A DNA stretch of 64,000 nucleotides from Onychomys torridus (Eukaryota; Chordata; Mammalia; Rodentia; Cricetidae), in assembly GCF_903995425.1 (NCBI RefSeq), contig NC_050466.1, positions 89,624,760 through 89,688,759 of the forward strand, read 5' to 3'. The position numbers and the translations under genes are program-made. The notes beneath the pieces were generated by a model. That model had not been told where the DNA came from and did not search any database. It saw only the letters and a program-made list of their open reading frames with translations. Numbering within the stretch: position 1 is the stretch's first letter; each line of letters begins with the position of its first letter. This document shows, piece after piece, positions 45,593 through 57,034 of this stretch.

Positions 45593-45691
45593 GTCTAGTT
45601 GTATTCCTGGATAGAAGATAGGATTTTGGAGGGACAACTAGCATTCTGACACACTTTGGTTAATTAAAATAATTAAGACTATGTATTTTGC

Positions 45692-45782
45692 GGGGTTGGG
45701 GATTTAGCTCAGTGGTTGAGTGCTCGCCTAGCAAGTGCAGGCCCTGGGTTCGATCCTCAGCTCAAAAAAAAAATACAAATGA
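45692..45782 (+). mobile_element. ID element (tRNA-Ala-derived SINE), 17-bp target duplication
   Basis: 'ggggttggggatttagctca' to 'gggttcgatcctcagctc' plus A-tail. Perfect duplication 'aagactatgtattttgc' at 45675-45691 and 45783-45799. Not a tRNA gene. Confidence 0.97.
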
Positions 45783-46261
45783 AAGACTATGTATTTTGCT
45801 CCTAAGCATTGCTCCTGCCTTTTAGATTCTAGTATGAGGTATTTTCTTTCTTTTTTTCCCCTCAAAATAATTGGTATCTATGGTAACTCAACTGAGAAAT
45901 CACAGCTATCCATCCTACAGCAAGAGTCTTTAAAAAACCTTATATTTAAATCCTAACAATACTCATAATTTTCTTGGGATGAAGACCCCCAAGTTAAGCG
46001 ATAGATTACCCACAGGGACTCAAAGGTAGATAGAATGTCACTGGAACTATTCTTTGGCTCTTTAGCTAGGTAAGTGTCCTGTCCTATTTTTAAAACAATC
46101 CTTGAAAACTCCCACTGGTACTGAACAGTTTTTGATCCTTCAGGTATTATGAGTCTTAATCAAACAATTAAATGAAACATCTGTTTCTTGCTTCCTTTTT
46201 CTACTTTCCTACTTTCTTTCCCTCCATTTTATCTTCATCAACTTCTGCATGGCATCTAAAA

Positions 46262-46434
46262 TCTTCTTTTTTTGTTTTCTTTGTTTTTCAAGACAGGGTT
46301 TCCCTGTGTAGCTTTGCGCCTTTCCTGGAACTCACTCTGTAGCCCAGGCTGGCCTCAAACTCACAGAGATCCGCCTGCCTCTGCCTCCCAAATGCTGGGA
46401 TTAAAGGCATGCACCACCACTGCCCAGCTTAAAG
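46262..46434 (-). mobile_element. B1 SINE
   Basis: 'caagacagggtttccctgtg' to 'gcaccaccactgcccagctt'. Near-duplication 'aaatcttcttttt/aaagtcttcttttt' flanks it. Confidence 0.95.
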
Positions 46435-46777
46435 TCTTCTTTTTCACTGCTACCTTCACCTATATCTTCTTTCCTATCTATATCTTCATCATCATCCTCT
46501 TCAGGATACTCTTTAATTTTGTTTTTAAAAATACTCAGGTAGTATTTTTTTTTCTGATTCAGTTATTAACTCCTACTTTTTGTTTTACCAGATAATTTTT
46601 ATTTTACTTATATGTCTTTTAATATATTCAGATTTTTGTCACTAGTTTTGTAAATACTGAAAGAAGTACACATGCTTTCAGGCATCATTAGGTTTTTATG
46701 AAATCTTCTATAGTAGGTTTGTTATTTATGTCTTTTTGATCTTGACTTTTCTTGTTTTTATTTAATTAAATGGCTGT

Positions 46778-47170
46778 CATAGATCACATGAATTATGAAC
46801 CAAAGACTGGAGCCCCCAGCTGGATCAGGCCTTCTGGATAAGTGAGACAATTGAATAGCTTGAACTATTTGGGAGGCATCCAGGCTGTGGGACCAGGATC
46901 TGTCCTTAGTGCATGAGCTGGCTGTTTGGAACCTGGGGCTTATACAGGGACACTTTGCTCAGCCTGGAAGGAGGGGACTGGACCTGCCTGGACTGAATTC
47001 ACCAGGTTGAATTGAATCCCCAGGGGAGTCTTGGCCCTGGAGGAGATGGGAATGGAGGGGAGGGGATGGGGGGGGAAGGTAGGGGCAGGGGCGGGAGGGG
47101 GGAGGACAGAGGAACCCACGGCTGATGTGTAAAATTAAAACACAAATATAATAAATAACAAAAAAGAAAA
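46778..47170 (+). mobile_element. Young cricetid L1, 3' UTR only
   Basis: Same 3' UTR as 5780-6160, ending 'aaaattaaaacacaaatata'. G-rich stretch 47050-47105 inside. Confidence 0.93.
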
Positions 47171-47229
47171 ACAGATTAAATTTCAGGTATTTCATGTTCA
47201 TCTTTGTGCTCACCTCTTTTTATTAAAAT

Positions 47230-47600
47230 CTGTCAAAGATATCACATATGCACAAAAGGAAAACAACAGGCCAATTATTTCTAAATCCTATGAAACATAA
47301 TTCATCCACATATTAAAATAACAACACACCATGATCAAATAGGCTTTATTCCAGAAAATCAATGATGATTTCATTCTAGGAAATCTATTATTATTATTCA
47401 GTATACTTGTAGTTTAAAAGAGAAACATGATTATCTCCTTAGAATCTGACAAGGCGTATAATTGACTCAGTATCCATTGACTCAAAACAATTCTAAAACA
47501 TGAACAGATGGACACACTATAAAAAAAACTCTGAAATAACTACTAAGGAAGCAGTAAGAACCTATTCTATAACTTCAAAAGGCTTACAACAATTTTGATA
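47230..47600 (+). mobile_element. Old L1 ORF2 RT-region fragment
   Basis: 'ccaattatttctaaatccta', 'caacacaccatgatcaaata', 'ggctttattccagaaaatca' follow RT-domain order. Confidence 0.7.
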
Positions 47601-47871
47601 ACAAACTTTAGCAGTATATAATATTTGATTTGAAGTCTACTGGCAAATTTGATTAGAATGAAACCTATAGACCTAAGAGTAATAACATTGTTAGGCAATA
47701 ATGACTTGTTTTTAAACTTCTTAGAAAGTAAGTATTATTCTTACTATAAGCACTGTACTAAGCAGTGAAAATTCTAACATGAAGTATAAAAAACCTGAAA
47801 GAATTATTCTACTGGTTATGAAATACAGTGCAAATTTCTGATGACTTTATTATTTAGATCATAAACTCTCT

Positions 47872-47960
47872 TCTTTTTGTGGTACTGGGATTAAAACCAG
47901 GCATCATGCATGCCTGGCAAGCACTGTAATACTGAAATATATCCTCAGCATAAACTCCCT
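47872..47960 (-). mobile_element. Old ID/B4-like SINE beside exon B
   Basis: 'gtactgggattaaaaccagg', 'tgcctggcaagcactgtaat', 'gaaatatatcctcagc'. It ends 36 bp from the exon B donor. Confidence 0.65.
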
Positions 47961-47996
47961 TTGTAAATGTGTTACCAAACCCACTTCCCATTGTAC

Positions 47997-48069
47997 CTGT
48001 TTGTTTCAGGAGATTCCAGACAATTTTGCATTTCTGGGTCTGCTCAAGTGACATTCTCAGTAATCTGGT
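47997..48069 (-). CDS. Tex11: Tex11 coding exon B (73 nt micro-exon, phase 0 to 1)
   Basis: Twenty-four codons plus one base, translated TRLLRMSL..QTQKC..VWNLLKQT. They align to the divergent mammalian TEX11 segment TMFLSRALEE.Q.CN..HNFLKQTG, with LKQTG at the end. The acceptor is 'gtatatatag' directly before ACC, and the donor is ACAG followed by 'gtacaatg'. Phase 0 after exon A and a final G that completes GGA with exon C both fit. A second AG four bases inside (gaccag) would put the wrong frame after exon A and was rejected. This small exon sits alone between introns of 14.6 and 32.6 kb. Its sequence is much less conserved than its neighbours, so the call depends on frame and context. Confidence 0.82.
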
Positions 48070-48407
48070 CTATATATACATAAAAAAACAGATAATTAAT
48101 CTAAATGAAAAATAACTTTATGCAAATTAATATAATTTCAAATTGTATTCACTAAAATAGTTAATAGTAAGATAGTAGAAAATGATTTTTTAAATCAAAC
48201 ACTTTGCCATTAGTATAGAAATACTAACTTCCAAATGTTCTTTTCCTTATTGTACCAAGAAAACGATTAATAGAAAATCTTGATCATTATCATTTTCTTT
48301 AATAATATAGAATACAAGAAAAATATTTCTCCTGGATAGTTGTATGAGAAGCTCCATAGACTCTTCCAAAAATAACTGGTGAAAGTTATAAAATATAATC
48401 ATGTAGG

Positions 48408-48480
48408 GCTAGGGGTATAGTTCAGTAGTACAGAGCTTGCTTAGCATGTGTGAGGCACTGGTTCCATGCCCAGAAACTTT
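48408..48480 (+). mobile_element. Old ID/B4-like SINE
   Basis: 'gggctaggggtatagttcag', 'cttgcttagcatgtgtgagg', 'cactggttccatgcccag'. Confidence 0.65.
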
Positions 48481-48680
48481 CCTCTCTCTTCCCAATAAAA
48501 CCAAATAAATGCAATCACACAAAGTCATAGAAAATTTCCTAGGCGATGCATTTATTTGCTCCCAGAAGCCTACTAAGTATCAGTAAAAACTTCCTGTTTA
48601 CTGTCTGCTTCTTGATAGGGGATGCAATGTGACAAGCTTATTCTCCTGTGCCTGCCACTCTGCCTTCCTGCCTGCTGCAG

Positions 48681-49379
48681 TGAAAATCAAGGGTAAATGC
48701 TGGAGGCTATTGTTTTTACTCCCCTAAACAAGTTTGTTCAGCCCAACTATACTACATGTGCTTGATCACATGTAGGTGGGAGGTATTGGCAGGGAATATA
48801 TCAGGAAGCATGCTTGTCCTTGATTGGGTGTGGGCTGGGTGTGGTGATGGTGGTATATAGGCAGGGAATATATCAGGATGTATGCTTGTCCCTGATTAGG
48901 TGTGGGCTGGGCGTGATGATGGTGGTATACAGGCAGGGAATATATAAGGATGTATGCTTGTCCCTGATTGGGAGTGGGCTGGTCGTGATGATGGTGGTAT
49001 ACAGGCAGCAAATATATCAGGATATATGCTTGTCTCTGATTGGGTGTGGGCTAGGGGTGGTAGTGGTATACAGGAAGGAATATATCAGGATATATGCTTG
49101 TCCCTGATTGGGTGTAGGCTGGGTGTGGTGATGGTGGTATACAGGCAGGAAATATATCAAGATATCTGCTTGTCCCTGATTGGACCTGGTGGGAAATTCG
49201 ATGGCCTTGTGGGTGTGCCTTTTATAAGTATCTGCAAAATATGACTAATACCCATTTTCTGGAAACCCAGGAATAGACCTAACTAGAGTCAATCCCCCAG
49301 ACAGTATTTAATTAAAGCTTGCTTCAAATTTGGCTCAAAATTGTGGTAGTGGTCTTATTCTCTCCTGGTGTAATTAACA
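48681..49379 (+). mobile_element. Solo LTR with internal 72-bp tandem array, inserted in the MaLR 5' LTR
   Basis: TGAAAATCAAGGG to GTAATTAACA, 699 bp. 'ccttttataagtatctg' is a TATA box after the array, and 'aattaaagcttgctt' could serve as polyadenylation region. Flanks 'ctgcag' and 'ctgaca' are only a poor target-duplication candidate. Confidence 0.7.
48783..49187. repeat. Minisatellite, about 5.7 units of 69-72 bp
   Basis: Unit landmarks 'ggcagggaatatatcagga', 'atgcttgtccctgattggg' and 'gatggtggtatacaggc' recur with starts near 48790, 48862, 48934, 49006, 49075 and 49146. Each unit holds ATTGG (reverse CCAAT) or a one-base variant. Open frames across it are repeat artefacts. Confidence 0.95.
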
Positions 49380-49947
49380 CTGACACATCTCACTTACCAT
49401 GGTGGACTGTGTCTCTCTGAATAAAGCCCTTCTCCATTTAAGTTGATCATGTCATGGTATTTTATCTCAGCAAGAGAAAACTAACAGAGAAATTGGTACT
49501 GGGAAATGGGGCTGTTGCTGTGATAAACCTGACCATGTGAATCTTAGGCCTTTGGGAGTGTTTTATACCAGAAATGTCTAAGAGTTTGGAACTTTGGGCA
49601 GAACTTAAAGGACAATTCTAATAGGAGTTTGGAAGACCAGAAAGCATAGGATAATGAGGACTATGGAAGATCAACTTATGAGGCTTAAGAGGGTGACAGG
49701 GGCTCTTTGAGAACTGGACTAGAGGCCATTTAGTTTTTATTTACACAAATAATCTGGCAGCATTATGCCCTTGTCCCAAGAACTTGAGTGAAGATGAATT
49801 TAAGTTATAGCCTAACTTGTTTGGTAGAGGAATGTAAAGGCAGGACAACATCAAAAATATGTCCTAATTACCGCTCACTGCTCTCATTTTTATCTATATT
49901 AGAAGAGATAAAGTGGAACAAAAGGGTTTTGTTTGTTTGTTTGTTTT

Positions 49948-50101
49948 TTGTTTTTTTTTTTGAGACAGGGTTTCTCTGTGTAGCTTTGCACCTTTCCGGG
50001 AACTTGCTTTGGAGACCAGGCTGGCCTCGAACTCACAGAGATCCGCCTGCCTCTGCCTCCCGAGTGCTGGAATTAAAGGCGTGCGCCACCACCGCCCGAC
50101 A
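49948..50101 (-). mobile_element. B1 SINE in MaLR internal region
   Basis: Full antisense B1, 'gagacagggtttctctgtgt' to 'cgccaccaccgcccga'. Duplication 'acaaaagg' on both sides. Confidence 0.96.
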
Positions 50102-51113
50102 AAAGGTAATTTTAAAATGTGAAGTTGTATGAAAAAGCTTAATGTTGTGAACAAAGAAAATACAGATGATAAAGCATCTGTCATTGTTAAAAAGTTTAAT
50201 TCCATTAAAAAGAGACCTCCTTTTCTGCACAGAGACAATGGAGGTGTCTTGAGGTTAAGACTCCGCCCATTAAAGGCTATAACCTGTGAAAATGCAAATA
50301 TATCTGAAAAGGAGAAAGCATAAACTCACAATGCCAAAGGAGTTTCCTGTTCTAGAAAGCAACTGTTCTGAGAAGTGTTTCTCCAGGGTTAGCACACAAC
50401 AGCTGATGCAACTGTGATTCAAGGGGACCAGACTTCATTCTAAGGTCAAAGTAGAATCCGGTACTGTCATTCATGTGCTAGCAGTTTTGCAGGCATTAAA
50501 GGTGCAAAATTGAGAGGGTCATGAAGTCTTGCACCACAGTTCCAGAGAGCTGCTGAGGACAAGCAACATGCTCCAGGGTCAGAGTCCCTGCAAAGAGGTC
50601 TTGAAAGGCTACTGCATGAAGATGTGAAGAGAAAAACTAAATTGCAGTAGATACCCTGGCTATTGGAGAAACCAGAACCTTAAATGTCCACCAATAAATG
50701 TTGTCTGCAGAAAGTAGAGCCGAATGAAGAGAGAGGCAGCAGAGCTAGAGGGTCAGGGTTACCTAAGCCCATTGGAGCTGAGATGATTCCACAATGACTT
50801 CCGAATGCCAGACATAGAGCTACAGCATTTGATGTTGCTGTGCTGGCTTTTGGTCTTGCTTTGGTGCAATCTTTCCTTGCTATTCCCTTTTGGAATTGAA
50901 ATGTATATTCTGTGCCATTGTATGCTGGAATAACATAATATCTTTTTATTTTACAGAAGGTCACAGCTAAGATATTGCCTCCATTATTAGAAAATACTTT
51001 TGGACTTTTGAACAGTGTTGGGGCTGTTAAAGATTATAGAAACTTCTGAAGTTGGACAGAATATATTTTGCATCAAAACATGGCCATGAGCCTATGGAGG
51101 CCAGGGGCATAAT

Positions 51114-51467
51114 GTTGTGGTTTGAATGTGAAATTCTTCCCATAGGGTCACATGTTTGAATACTTAGACCCTAGCTGGTAGCACTATTTGGGAAGATTGT
51201 GGAATCTTTAGCAAGTGGAGGAAATAAGTCACTGGGTGTGGACTTCAATACATCATAGCCAGAACCAACTTTGTGTTCACTATCTGCTTCCTAAATGTGG
51301 ATGTAATGCAACCAGCAAGCATTCTGATCCTGCCAACATGCCATTCCTGCCTGCTACCATGTCTTCCTGGCCAGGATGAACCAACCATATTGCCCTGGAA
51401 CTGTAAACCAAAACAAACCCCTTCTTCTTTATGTTGCTTTTGTAAGAAAAGCAACAGAAAACTAATA
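51114..51467 (+). mobile_element. 3' LTR of the MaLR element
   Basis: 354 bp, 'tgtggtttgaatgtgaaatt' at the start, 'cctggaactgtaaaccaaaa' and 'ccccttcttctttatgttgc' near the end. Confidence 0.87.
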
Positions 51468-51692
51468 TAAAAATAAAACTTAAAGAATAAATAAAGGAGG
51501 GAGATTAGAGAAAAGGTATAATATCTACTAAAACACCGCCATCTCATTTCAGGAGGACGGGTCAGGACGTTTTCACAAGCAAAGACTGTCCTCTGTGGAG
51601 TAAAAATTGAGCCATTGTACTATGGGGCCAAAAGAGCACAATGAACTAGTCCAGTCAATTCACTAAGTAATTACAGAAAGCGAACTAACAAG

Positions 51693-51895
51693 GGCTGGGA
51701 AGACAGAACACTAGTTAAGAGCATTTGCTCTTCTTGCAGAGGACCTGGGTGTGATTCCCAGAACTCATAGAGCAGCTCACAATTGTCTGTCATTGCAGCT
51801 CTGTAATCCCACTTCTGCCTCCAAGAGCACATGCAGGCAAGTATGTAGTGCACATGCAGGCAAACTTCAAACACATAAAAAATAAAAAGGACTTT
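51693..51895 (+). mobile_element. B2/B3-type SINE
   Basis: 'agggctgggaagacagaaca', 'cttgcagaggacctgggtgt', 'gtaatcccacttctgcctcc'. Confidence 0.85.
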
Positions 51896-52089
51896 GTAAA
51901 AGGCCAGATGTTAAACTGGACACATATTTCAAAACAGCTATTTTAAATATACTTAGATAACTAAAGGAATCTACATGTAAAGAATGAAGGTATGATAAGA
52001 GTGCTCATCAGCGATATCTCAATAAAGTCATATATATTATAAAAGTAATCAAATAGAAATTCTAGTATTAAAAATACAGTTTAACAACT

Positions 52090-53213
52090 CTTTACAGACC
52101 TTGAAAGAACAATACTGAACTTCATATGGAAAAACAAAAAATCCAGGATAGCTAAAACAATCTGTACAATAAAGTAACTTCTGGAAGTATCACCATCCCT
52201 GATCCCAAGCTCTACTACAGAACTATAGTAATAAAAACTACATGGTATTGGCATAAAAACAGACAGGTGGATAAATGTAATCGAATCAAAGACCCAGACA
52301 TAAATCTACACACTTATGGACACCTGATTTTCGACAAAGAAGCCAAGATTATACAATGGCAAAAGGAAAGCATCTTCAACAAATGGTGCTGGTCTAACTG
52401 GATGTCAGCATGTAGAAGAATGCAAATAGGTCCATATCTGTCACCCTGCACAAAACTCAAGTCCAAGTGAATCAAAGATCTCAACATAAATCCAGATATA
52501 CTGAACCTGACAGAAGAGAAAGTTAGAAACAATATCAAACACATTGGCACAGGAGACAACTTTCTAAACAGAATACTAATAACACTGACACTAATACTGA
52601 CAATTAATAACTGGGAACTTCATAAAATTGAAATGTCATTGTAAGGCAAAGGACACCATCAATAGAACAAAACAGCAGCACACAGAATGGGAAAAGATCT
52701 TCACCAACCCCACATCTGAAAAAGGGCTGATTTCCAAAATATATGAAGAACTCAAGAAACTAGATATCAACAAACCAAATAATTCAATTAAAAGTGGGGT
52801 ACAGATTGAAACAGAATTCTCAACAAAAGAATCTCAAATGGCCCAGAAACACTTAAAAAATGTTCAACATCCTTAGCCATCAGGGAAATGCAAAACAAAA
52901 TAACTCTGAAATTTTATCTTATACCTGTCAGAATGGCTAAGATCAAAAACACAAGTGACAGCTCAGACAGGTGAGGATGTCAAGCAAGGGGAACACTCCT
53001 CCATTGTTAGTGGGAGTGCAAACCTGTACAGCTAGTATGGAAATCAATATGACTATTTCTCAGAAAATTGGGACTCAATCTACCTCAAGACACAGCAATA
53101 CAATGCCTGGGTATATACCCAAAAGATGCTCAATCATACCACAAGGACATTTGCTCAACTATGTCACTTTATTTGTAATAGAACATGGAAACAAGCTAGA
53201 TATCCCTTAATCA
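52090..53213 (+). mobile_element. L1 ORF2 C-terminal part
   Basis: 'acttcatatggaaaaacaaa' to 'aagctagatatcccttaatc'; frames broken, with fragments of 60-80 codons. Same region as 3922-5040. Confidence 0.9.
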
Positions 53214-53684
53214 AGTTCTCTTTCCATCAGTTACTAGATGACGCTTCTCTGATAACAACTGTGCTAGGCATTCTCTTGTGCCAGGTTTCTACCTGACCCC
53301 GAAATTCCCCTCCTTCCAGTAGTCTCTTTCAGTACTCTCCCTCTCTGTTCCCCCACGCCAACCTAACTGCTCATGTTCCCATCCCCACCCGCCCTCAGTC
53401 CACTTATAAAAATCTCTATTTCTCCTTCTCAGGAATATCTGGGCATCCCCCTATGAGCCCTCCTTGTTACCTAGTCTCTCTGAGTTTATGGATTATAGCA
53501 TAGTTATCCTTTATTTTACAGTTAATATACACTTATGAGTGAGTACATACCGTGTTTGTCTTTCTAGGTCTGGGTTACCTCACTCAGAATGATTTTTTTC
53601 TAGTTCCATTCATTTGTCTTCAAATTTCCTGGTGTCATTATTTTTAACAGCTGAGTAATATTCCATTGCATAAATGTTCTTTAT
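53214..53684 (-). mobile_element. L1 ORF2 end and start of 3' UTR, inverted segment
   Basis: Antisense: 'ctgggttacctcactcagaa', 'cagctgagtaatattccatt'; left end antisense 3' UTR ('tccatcagttactagatgac'). Confidence 0.85.
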
Positions 53685-54345
53685 CCACCCCAGCTTAGAT
53701 GCCTAGCAATAGTGAATATGTAGCCTGACTGGCCATCTCCTGTGTGACCAGATTGGTGCCTAGCACAGCTGTCATCAGAGAGGTGTCATCTAGCAACTGG
53801 TAGAAACAGATGCAGACCCACAGCCAAACACTAGGCAGAGTTCAGGGAACCCTGCAGAAGAGAGGAGAAAAGGATTGTAGGGGCCATAGGGGGAGAAAGG
53901 AGAAAGAGGGGTCAAGGGAATCACAAGAAAACCCACAGAATCAACTAACCTGGGCTCATAGGGGCTCACAGAGACTGAACTGACAACCAGGGAGCCGGCA
54001 TGGGACTAACCTAGGCTCTCTGCATATATATATGACAGTTGTATAGCTTGGTCTTCTTGTGGGACTCCTAAAAGTGGGAGCATGGTCTGTCTCTGACTCT
54101 TTTACTGGCTTTTGGAACCCTACTCCTCATACTCGGTCTCCTTGCTCAGCCTTAATACATGCAGAGGTGCTTAGTCTTACTACAACTTGATATGCCATGT
54201 TTTGGTGATACTCATGGGAGACCTACCATTTCCTGAACAGAAGGGGAAGTGGATTGAGGGTAGGAACAGAGGGAGGATATGGTGGGGGGACTGGGAGGAA
54301 AGGACAGAGGGGAAATTGTAGCCAGGAAGTAAAATAAATAATTTT
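53685..54345 (+). mobile_element. L1 3' UTR, sense
   Basis: 'accccagcttagatgcctag', 'ctgactggccatctcctgtg', 'gggctcacagagactgaact', 'aggaagtaaaataaataa' at the end. Confidence 0.87.
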
Positions 54346-54459
54346 AAATAAATTTATTTTAAAAATACAGTTGAAATTAAAATTTGTGAGAGAAGCAACA
54401 TTCAGTGTGAGTTGATAGAGGCAGCAATCAGTAAACATAAATGTTCTAAAGTGCTATTA

Positions 54460-54535
54460 TTGAGCTGGAGGTATACCTTAGAAGTAGAATGTGTGCTTAG
54501 CATGCACAAGGTCCTGGGTTTAGTCTCCAACACCC
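54460..54535 (+). mobile_element. Old ID/B4-like SINE
   Basis: 'gagctggaggtatacctta', 'gcttagcatgcacaaggtcc', 'tgggtttagtctccaacacc'. Confidence 0.7.
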
Positions 54536-54572
54536 AAACTAGCTAAAGAAGTTTGTATTATACACAGAAGCT

Positions 54573-54573
<1 letters not shown>

Positions 54574-54617
<44 letters not shown>
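54574..54617. repeat. (AC)22 microsatellite
   Basis: Uninterrupted AC run. Confidence 0.99.
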
Positions 54618-54621
<4 letters not shown>

Positions 54622-55098
54622 TATATTAGTGGACTGATAATATATAGAAATGTAATATATTTAATAATAATAGCATAGAAGAGGCAGGTGGAAACAAAGC
54701 TGTTTTCAGAGAAGGAAATAAGACCATATGGTAATTCAAGATCACAGGAAGAAATGAAAAGAATTGAAATTGTAAACAAGAAGAATAAAATAAACTATAA
54801 TATATACTTTCTTCTTTTAATTTCTTCAAAAAATGTACAATTACATAAAGTAGTATTATAAGATATATCTACTATGCTTGAAATATACAAATGTAATATA
54901 TATAATAAAAAAGGGAGAAAGAACGAATATGAGTAACATTTCTGTATCTTACTAAAATTGAACTTGTAATTCAAAGTAGAGTCAGATAAATTAAAATCTA
55001 CATTTTTCATTCTTAGAGTAATCACTAACAACAACAAACACCCACTGTGTAGTCAATGCAAAAGAAAGTAAGCAATCAGGATAAAGACATATGAGTTG

Positions 55099-55308
55099 TT
55101 GGGGCTGGAATTAAGTGGTTAAGAACACTCAATATTGTTGCAGAGGACCCAGGTTTGGTTCCCAGCACACTTAGTGGGTAGCTTACTACTATCTGTAACT
55201 ACAGTTCCAGAAGATCTGATGGCCTTTTTTCCCTTTTGTGGACACCTGCACACACATAGTGCACATACTGACAAGCAGGTACACACATGTACATAAATAA
55301 AAATTAAG
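55099..55308 (+). mobile_element. B2 SINE
   Basis: 'ttggggctggaattaagtgg', 'gttgcagaggacccaggttt', 'gacacctgcacacacatagt', A-rich end with 'ataaataaaaattaagg'. Confidence 0.92.
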
Positions 55309-55503
55309 GAAAAGACTTGTGAGATATAGAAAAGACAAAAAATAAAATGGTAGAAGTTTGGCTATAAAATAATATCAATTGTTAATGTATTAAACTATGT
55401 AATAAGAGACAGAGATTGTCATACTAATTTAAAATATAATTTATATTTTATCTATAGGAGATAAGCACTATATCTAAAGACATATGATGAAAATAAAAGG
55501 ATG

Positions 55504-55657
55504 AGAGCTGGGCGTGGTGGTGCATGCCTTTAATCCCAGCACTCAGGAGACAGAGGAAGGTGGATCTCCATGATTTTGAGGCTAGCCTGGTCTACAAAGT
55601 GAGTTTCAGGACAGCTAGAGATGTTACACAGAGAAACCCTCTCCCAAAAAATAAAAC
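55504..55657 (+). mobile_element. B1 SINE, 14-bp target duplication
   Basis: 'gctgggcgtggtggtgcatg' to 'agagaaaccctctcccaaaa'. Duplication 'aaaataaaaggatg' at 55490-55503 and 55658-55671. Confidence 0.95.
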
Positions 55658-55887
55658 AAAATAAAAGGATGGAAAAGACTATGAATTAGATATTTTAACA
55701 CTTCTATAAACAATAAAACTAGGAAAAAGATCATCAAAAGTGTAGAAGATTTAATACCTATAAAGTCCATACCTAACAAGCATACATTAAACATGCCATA
55801 AATCCAACATCAATGTATATGCTCAAAATGAAACTATTTACATAAATATTTGTACATGTTTATTAAGACTTCACAATATTTTAAAAA

Positions 55888-56098
55888 ATGTTTTATTTTA
55901 TGTATATGAATGTTTGCCTGTGTGTGAGTATGCACATGCTTAGATGCTTGATGTCCATATAGTCAAGAAGAGGGTGTCAGATTTCCTGGAACTAGAGTTA
56001 CAGGCAGTTGTAAGCCATTATGTGTGCGTTGGAAACTATATCTGGGTCCTCTGCAAGAGCAGCAAGTGCTTTTAACTAAAAAGCCATCTCCAGACCTG
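55888..56098 (-). mobile_element. B2 SINE
   Basis: 'agaagagggtgtcagatttc', 'ctagagttacaggcagttgt', 'aaaagccatctccagacct'. Confidence 0.88.
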
Positions 56099-56455
56099 AG
56101 ACATTATTAGTAATATTTGAAAATTGGAAACAACCTAATTGTATGTCAATGAATAATGTGGATAATGAAGATGTGATATATCCAGACAATGAAATGTTAT
56201 TCAGCTATAATAAGGTGTGAAATACTGATACCTATTAAGAAACAGAGAATCTAAAACATTATTTTTTACAAAAGGATCCAATCAGAAAAGACTACAAGTC
56301 ATATTATTAGATTTACATAAAAAGCTTACTATAGGCACACTATATAGACAGAAAGTAGCTAACTGGTTACTTAGAGCTAGTGACAATGATGAAGAGTACC
56401 CGCTAATGGGTAAAAGGTTTCTTTTTAGAATGATAAAAATATTCTAAAATTAGAT

Positions 56456-56819
56456 TCTAACTGGAGTATTACTGTGTCCACCTGGCTCCTGTAGCCGCTC
56501 AGGCCCAATTAAACACACAGAGATTACTTATAAATTGTATGGCTGTGACAGGCTTCTTTCTATCTGTTCTTATATCTTAAATTAACCCATTTCTAATAAT
56601 CTATAACTTGCCATGTGGCTCATAGTTTACCGGTATCTTACATCATGCTTCTCCTTGTGGCAGCTGGCAGCATCTTCCTGCCTCAGCCTTCCACTTCCCA
56701 GAATTCTCCTCTCTCTTTGTCCCACCTATACTTCCTGCCTGGCTACTGGCCAATCGGCATTTTATCTATCAATCAGTCATAGCAACATATATTCACAGCA
56801 TATAGGACATCCCACAGCA
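56456..56819 (-). mobile_element. Solo LTR, 6-bp target duplication 'ttagat'
   Basis: Minus strand starts TGCTGTGGGATGTCC, holds 'ttggccagtagccaggcagg' and 'gggttaatttaagatataag', ends 'gtaatactccagttaga'. Perfect duplication at 56450-56455 and 56820-56825. Terminal CA is lost. Same family as 40372-40633. Confidence 0.88.
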
Positions 56820-56892
56820 TTAGATTTTGTTGATAGTTGTACAGCTCAAAATATGCTAAAAAGTATTACAATGTACATGTAAATGTATAGTT

Positions 56893-56972
56893 TGGGATGG
56901 AGATAATGCTTGGTGGCAGCATGTGTGCCTAGAATGCACAAGGCCCTGAGTTTAATTCTCAGCAATGCCCAA
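56893..56972 (+). mobile_element. Old ID/B4-like SINE
   Basis: 'gggatggagataatgcttgg', 'tgcacaaggccctgagttta', 'attctcagcaatgccc'. Confidence 0.7.
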
Positions 56973-57034
56973 AATGACAATGAATGGGTGAATTATAGGA
57001 TATATGAGTTATACATCAAGAAGTTTGTTAAAAT

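Larger units (their letters stand above)
48588..51467 (+). mobile_element. MaLR (MT/ORR1-like) retrotransposon: 5' LTR (split), internal region, 3' LTR
   Basis: 5' LTR pieces 48588-48680 ('actgtctgcttcttgatagg', 'gccttcctgcctgctgc') and 49386-49488 ('gagaaaactaac' end). Internal 49489-51113 starts 'agaaattggtactgggaaat', typical of MT/ORR1 internal sequence. 3' LTR 51114-51467 begins TGTTGTGGTTTGAATG and ends 'agcaacagaaaactaata'. No coding capacity, as usual for MaLRs. Confidence 0.85.

Noticed and set aside
45692..45765. tRNA gene
   Set aside because: tRNA-like box A/B belongs to an ID SINE with A-tail and target duplication. The same holds at 61668.
47989..48065. Exon B starting at the inner acceptor after 'gaccag'
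   Set aside because: Frame after exon A would hit TGA within seven codons; the acceptor at 48069 restores the TEX11 alignment.
48766..49244. Repetitive 81-97 codon frames, possible repeat protein
   Set aside because: They are frames of the 72-bp minisatellite inside a LTR and appear on both strands.
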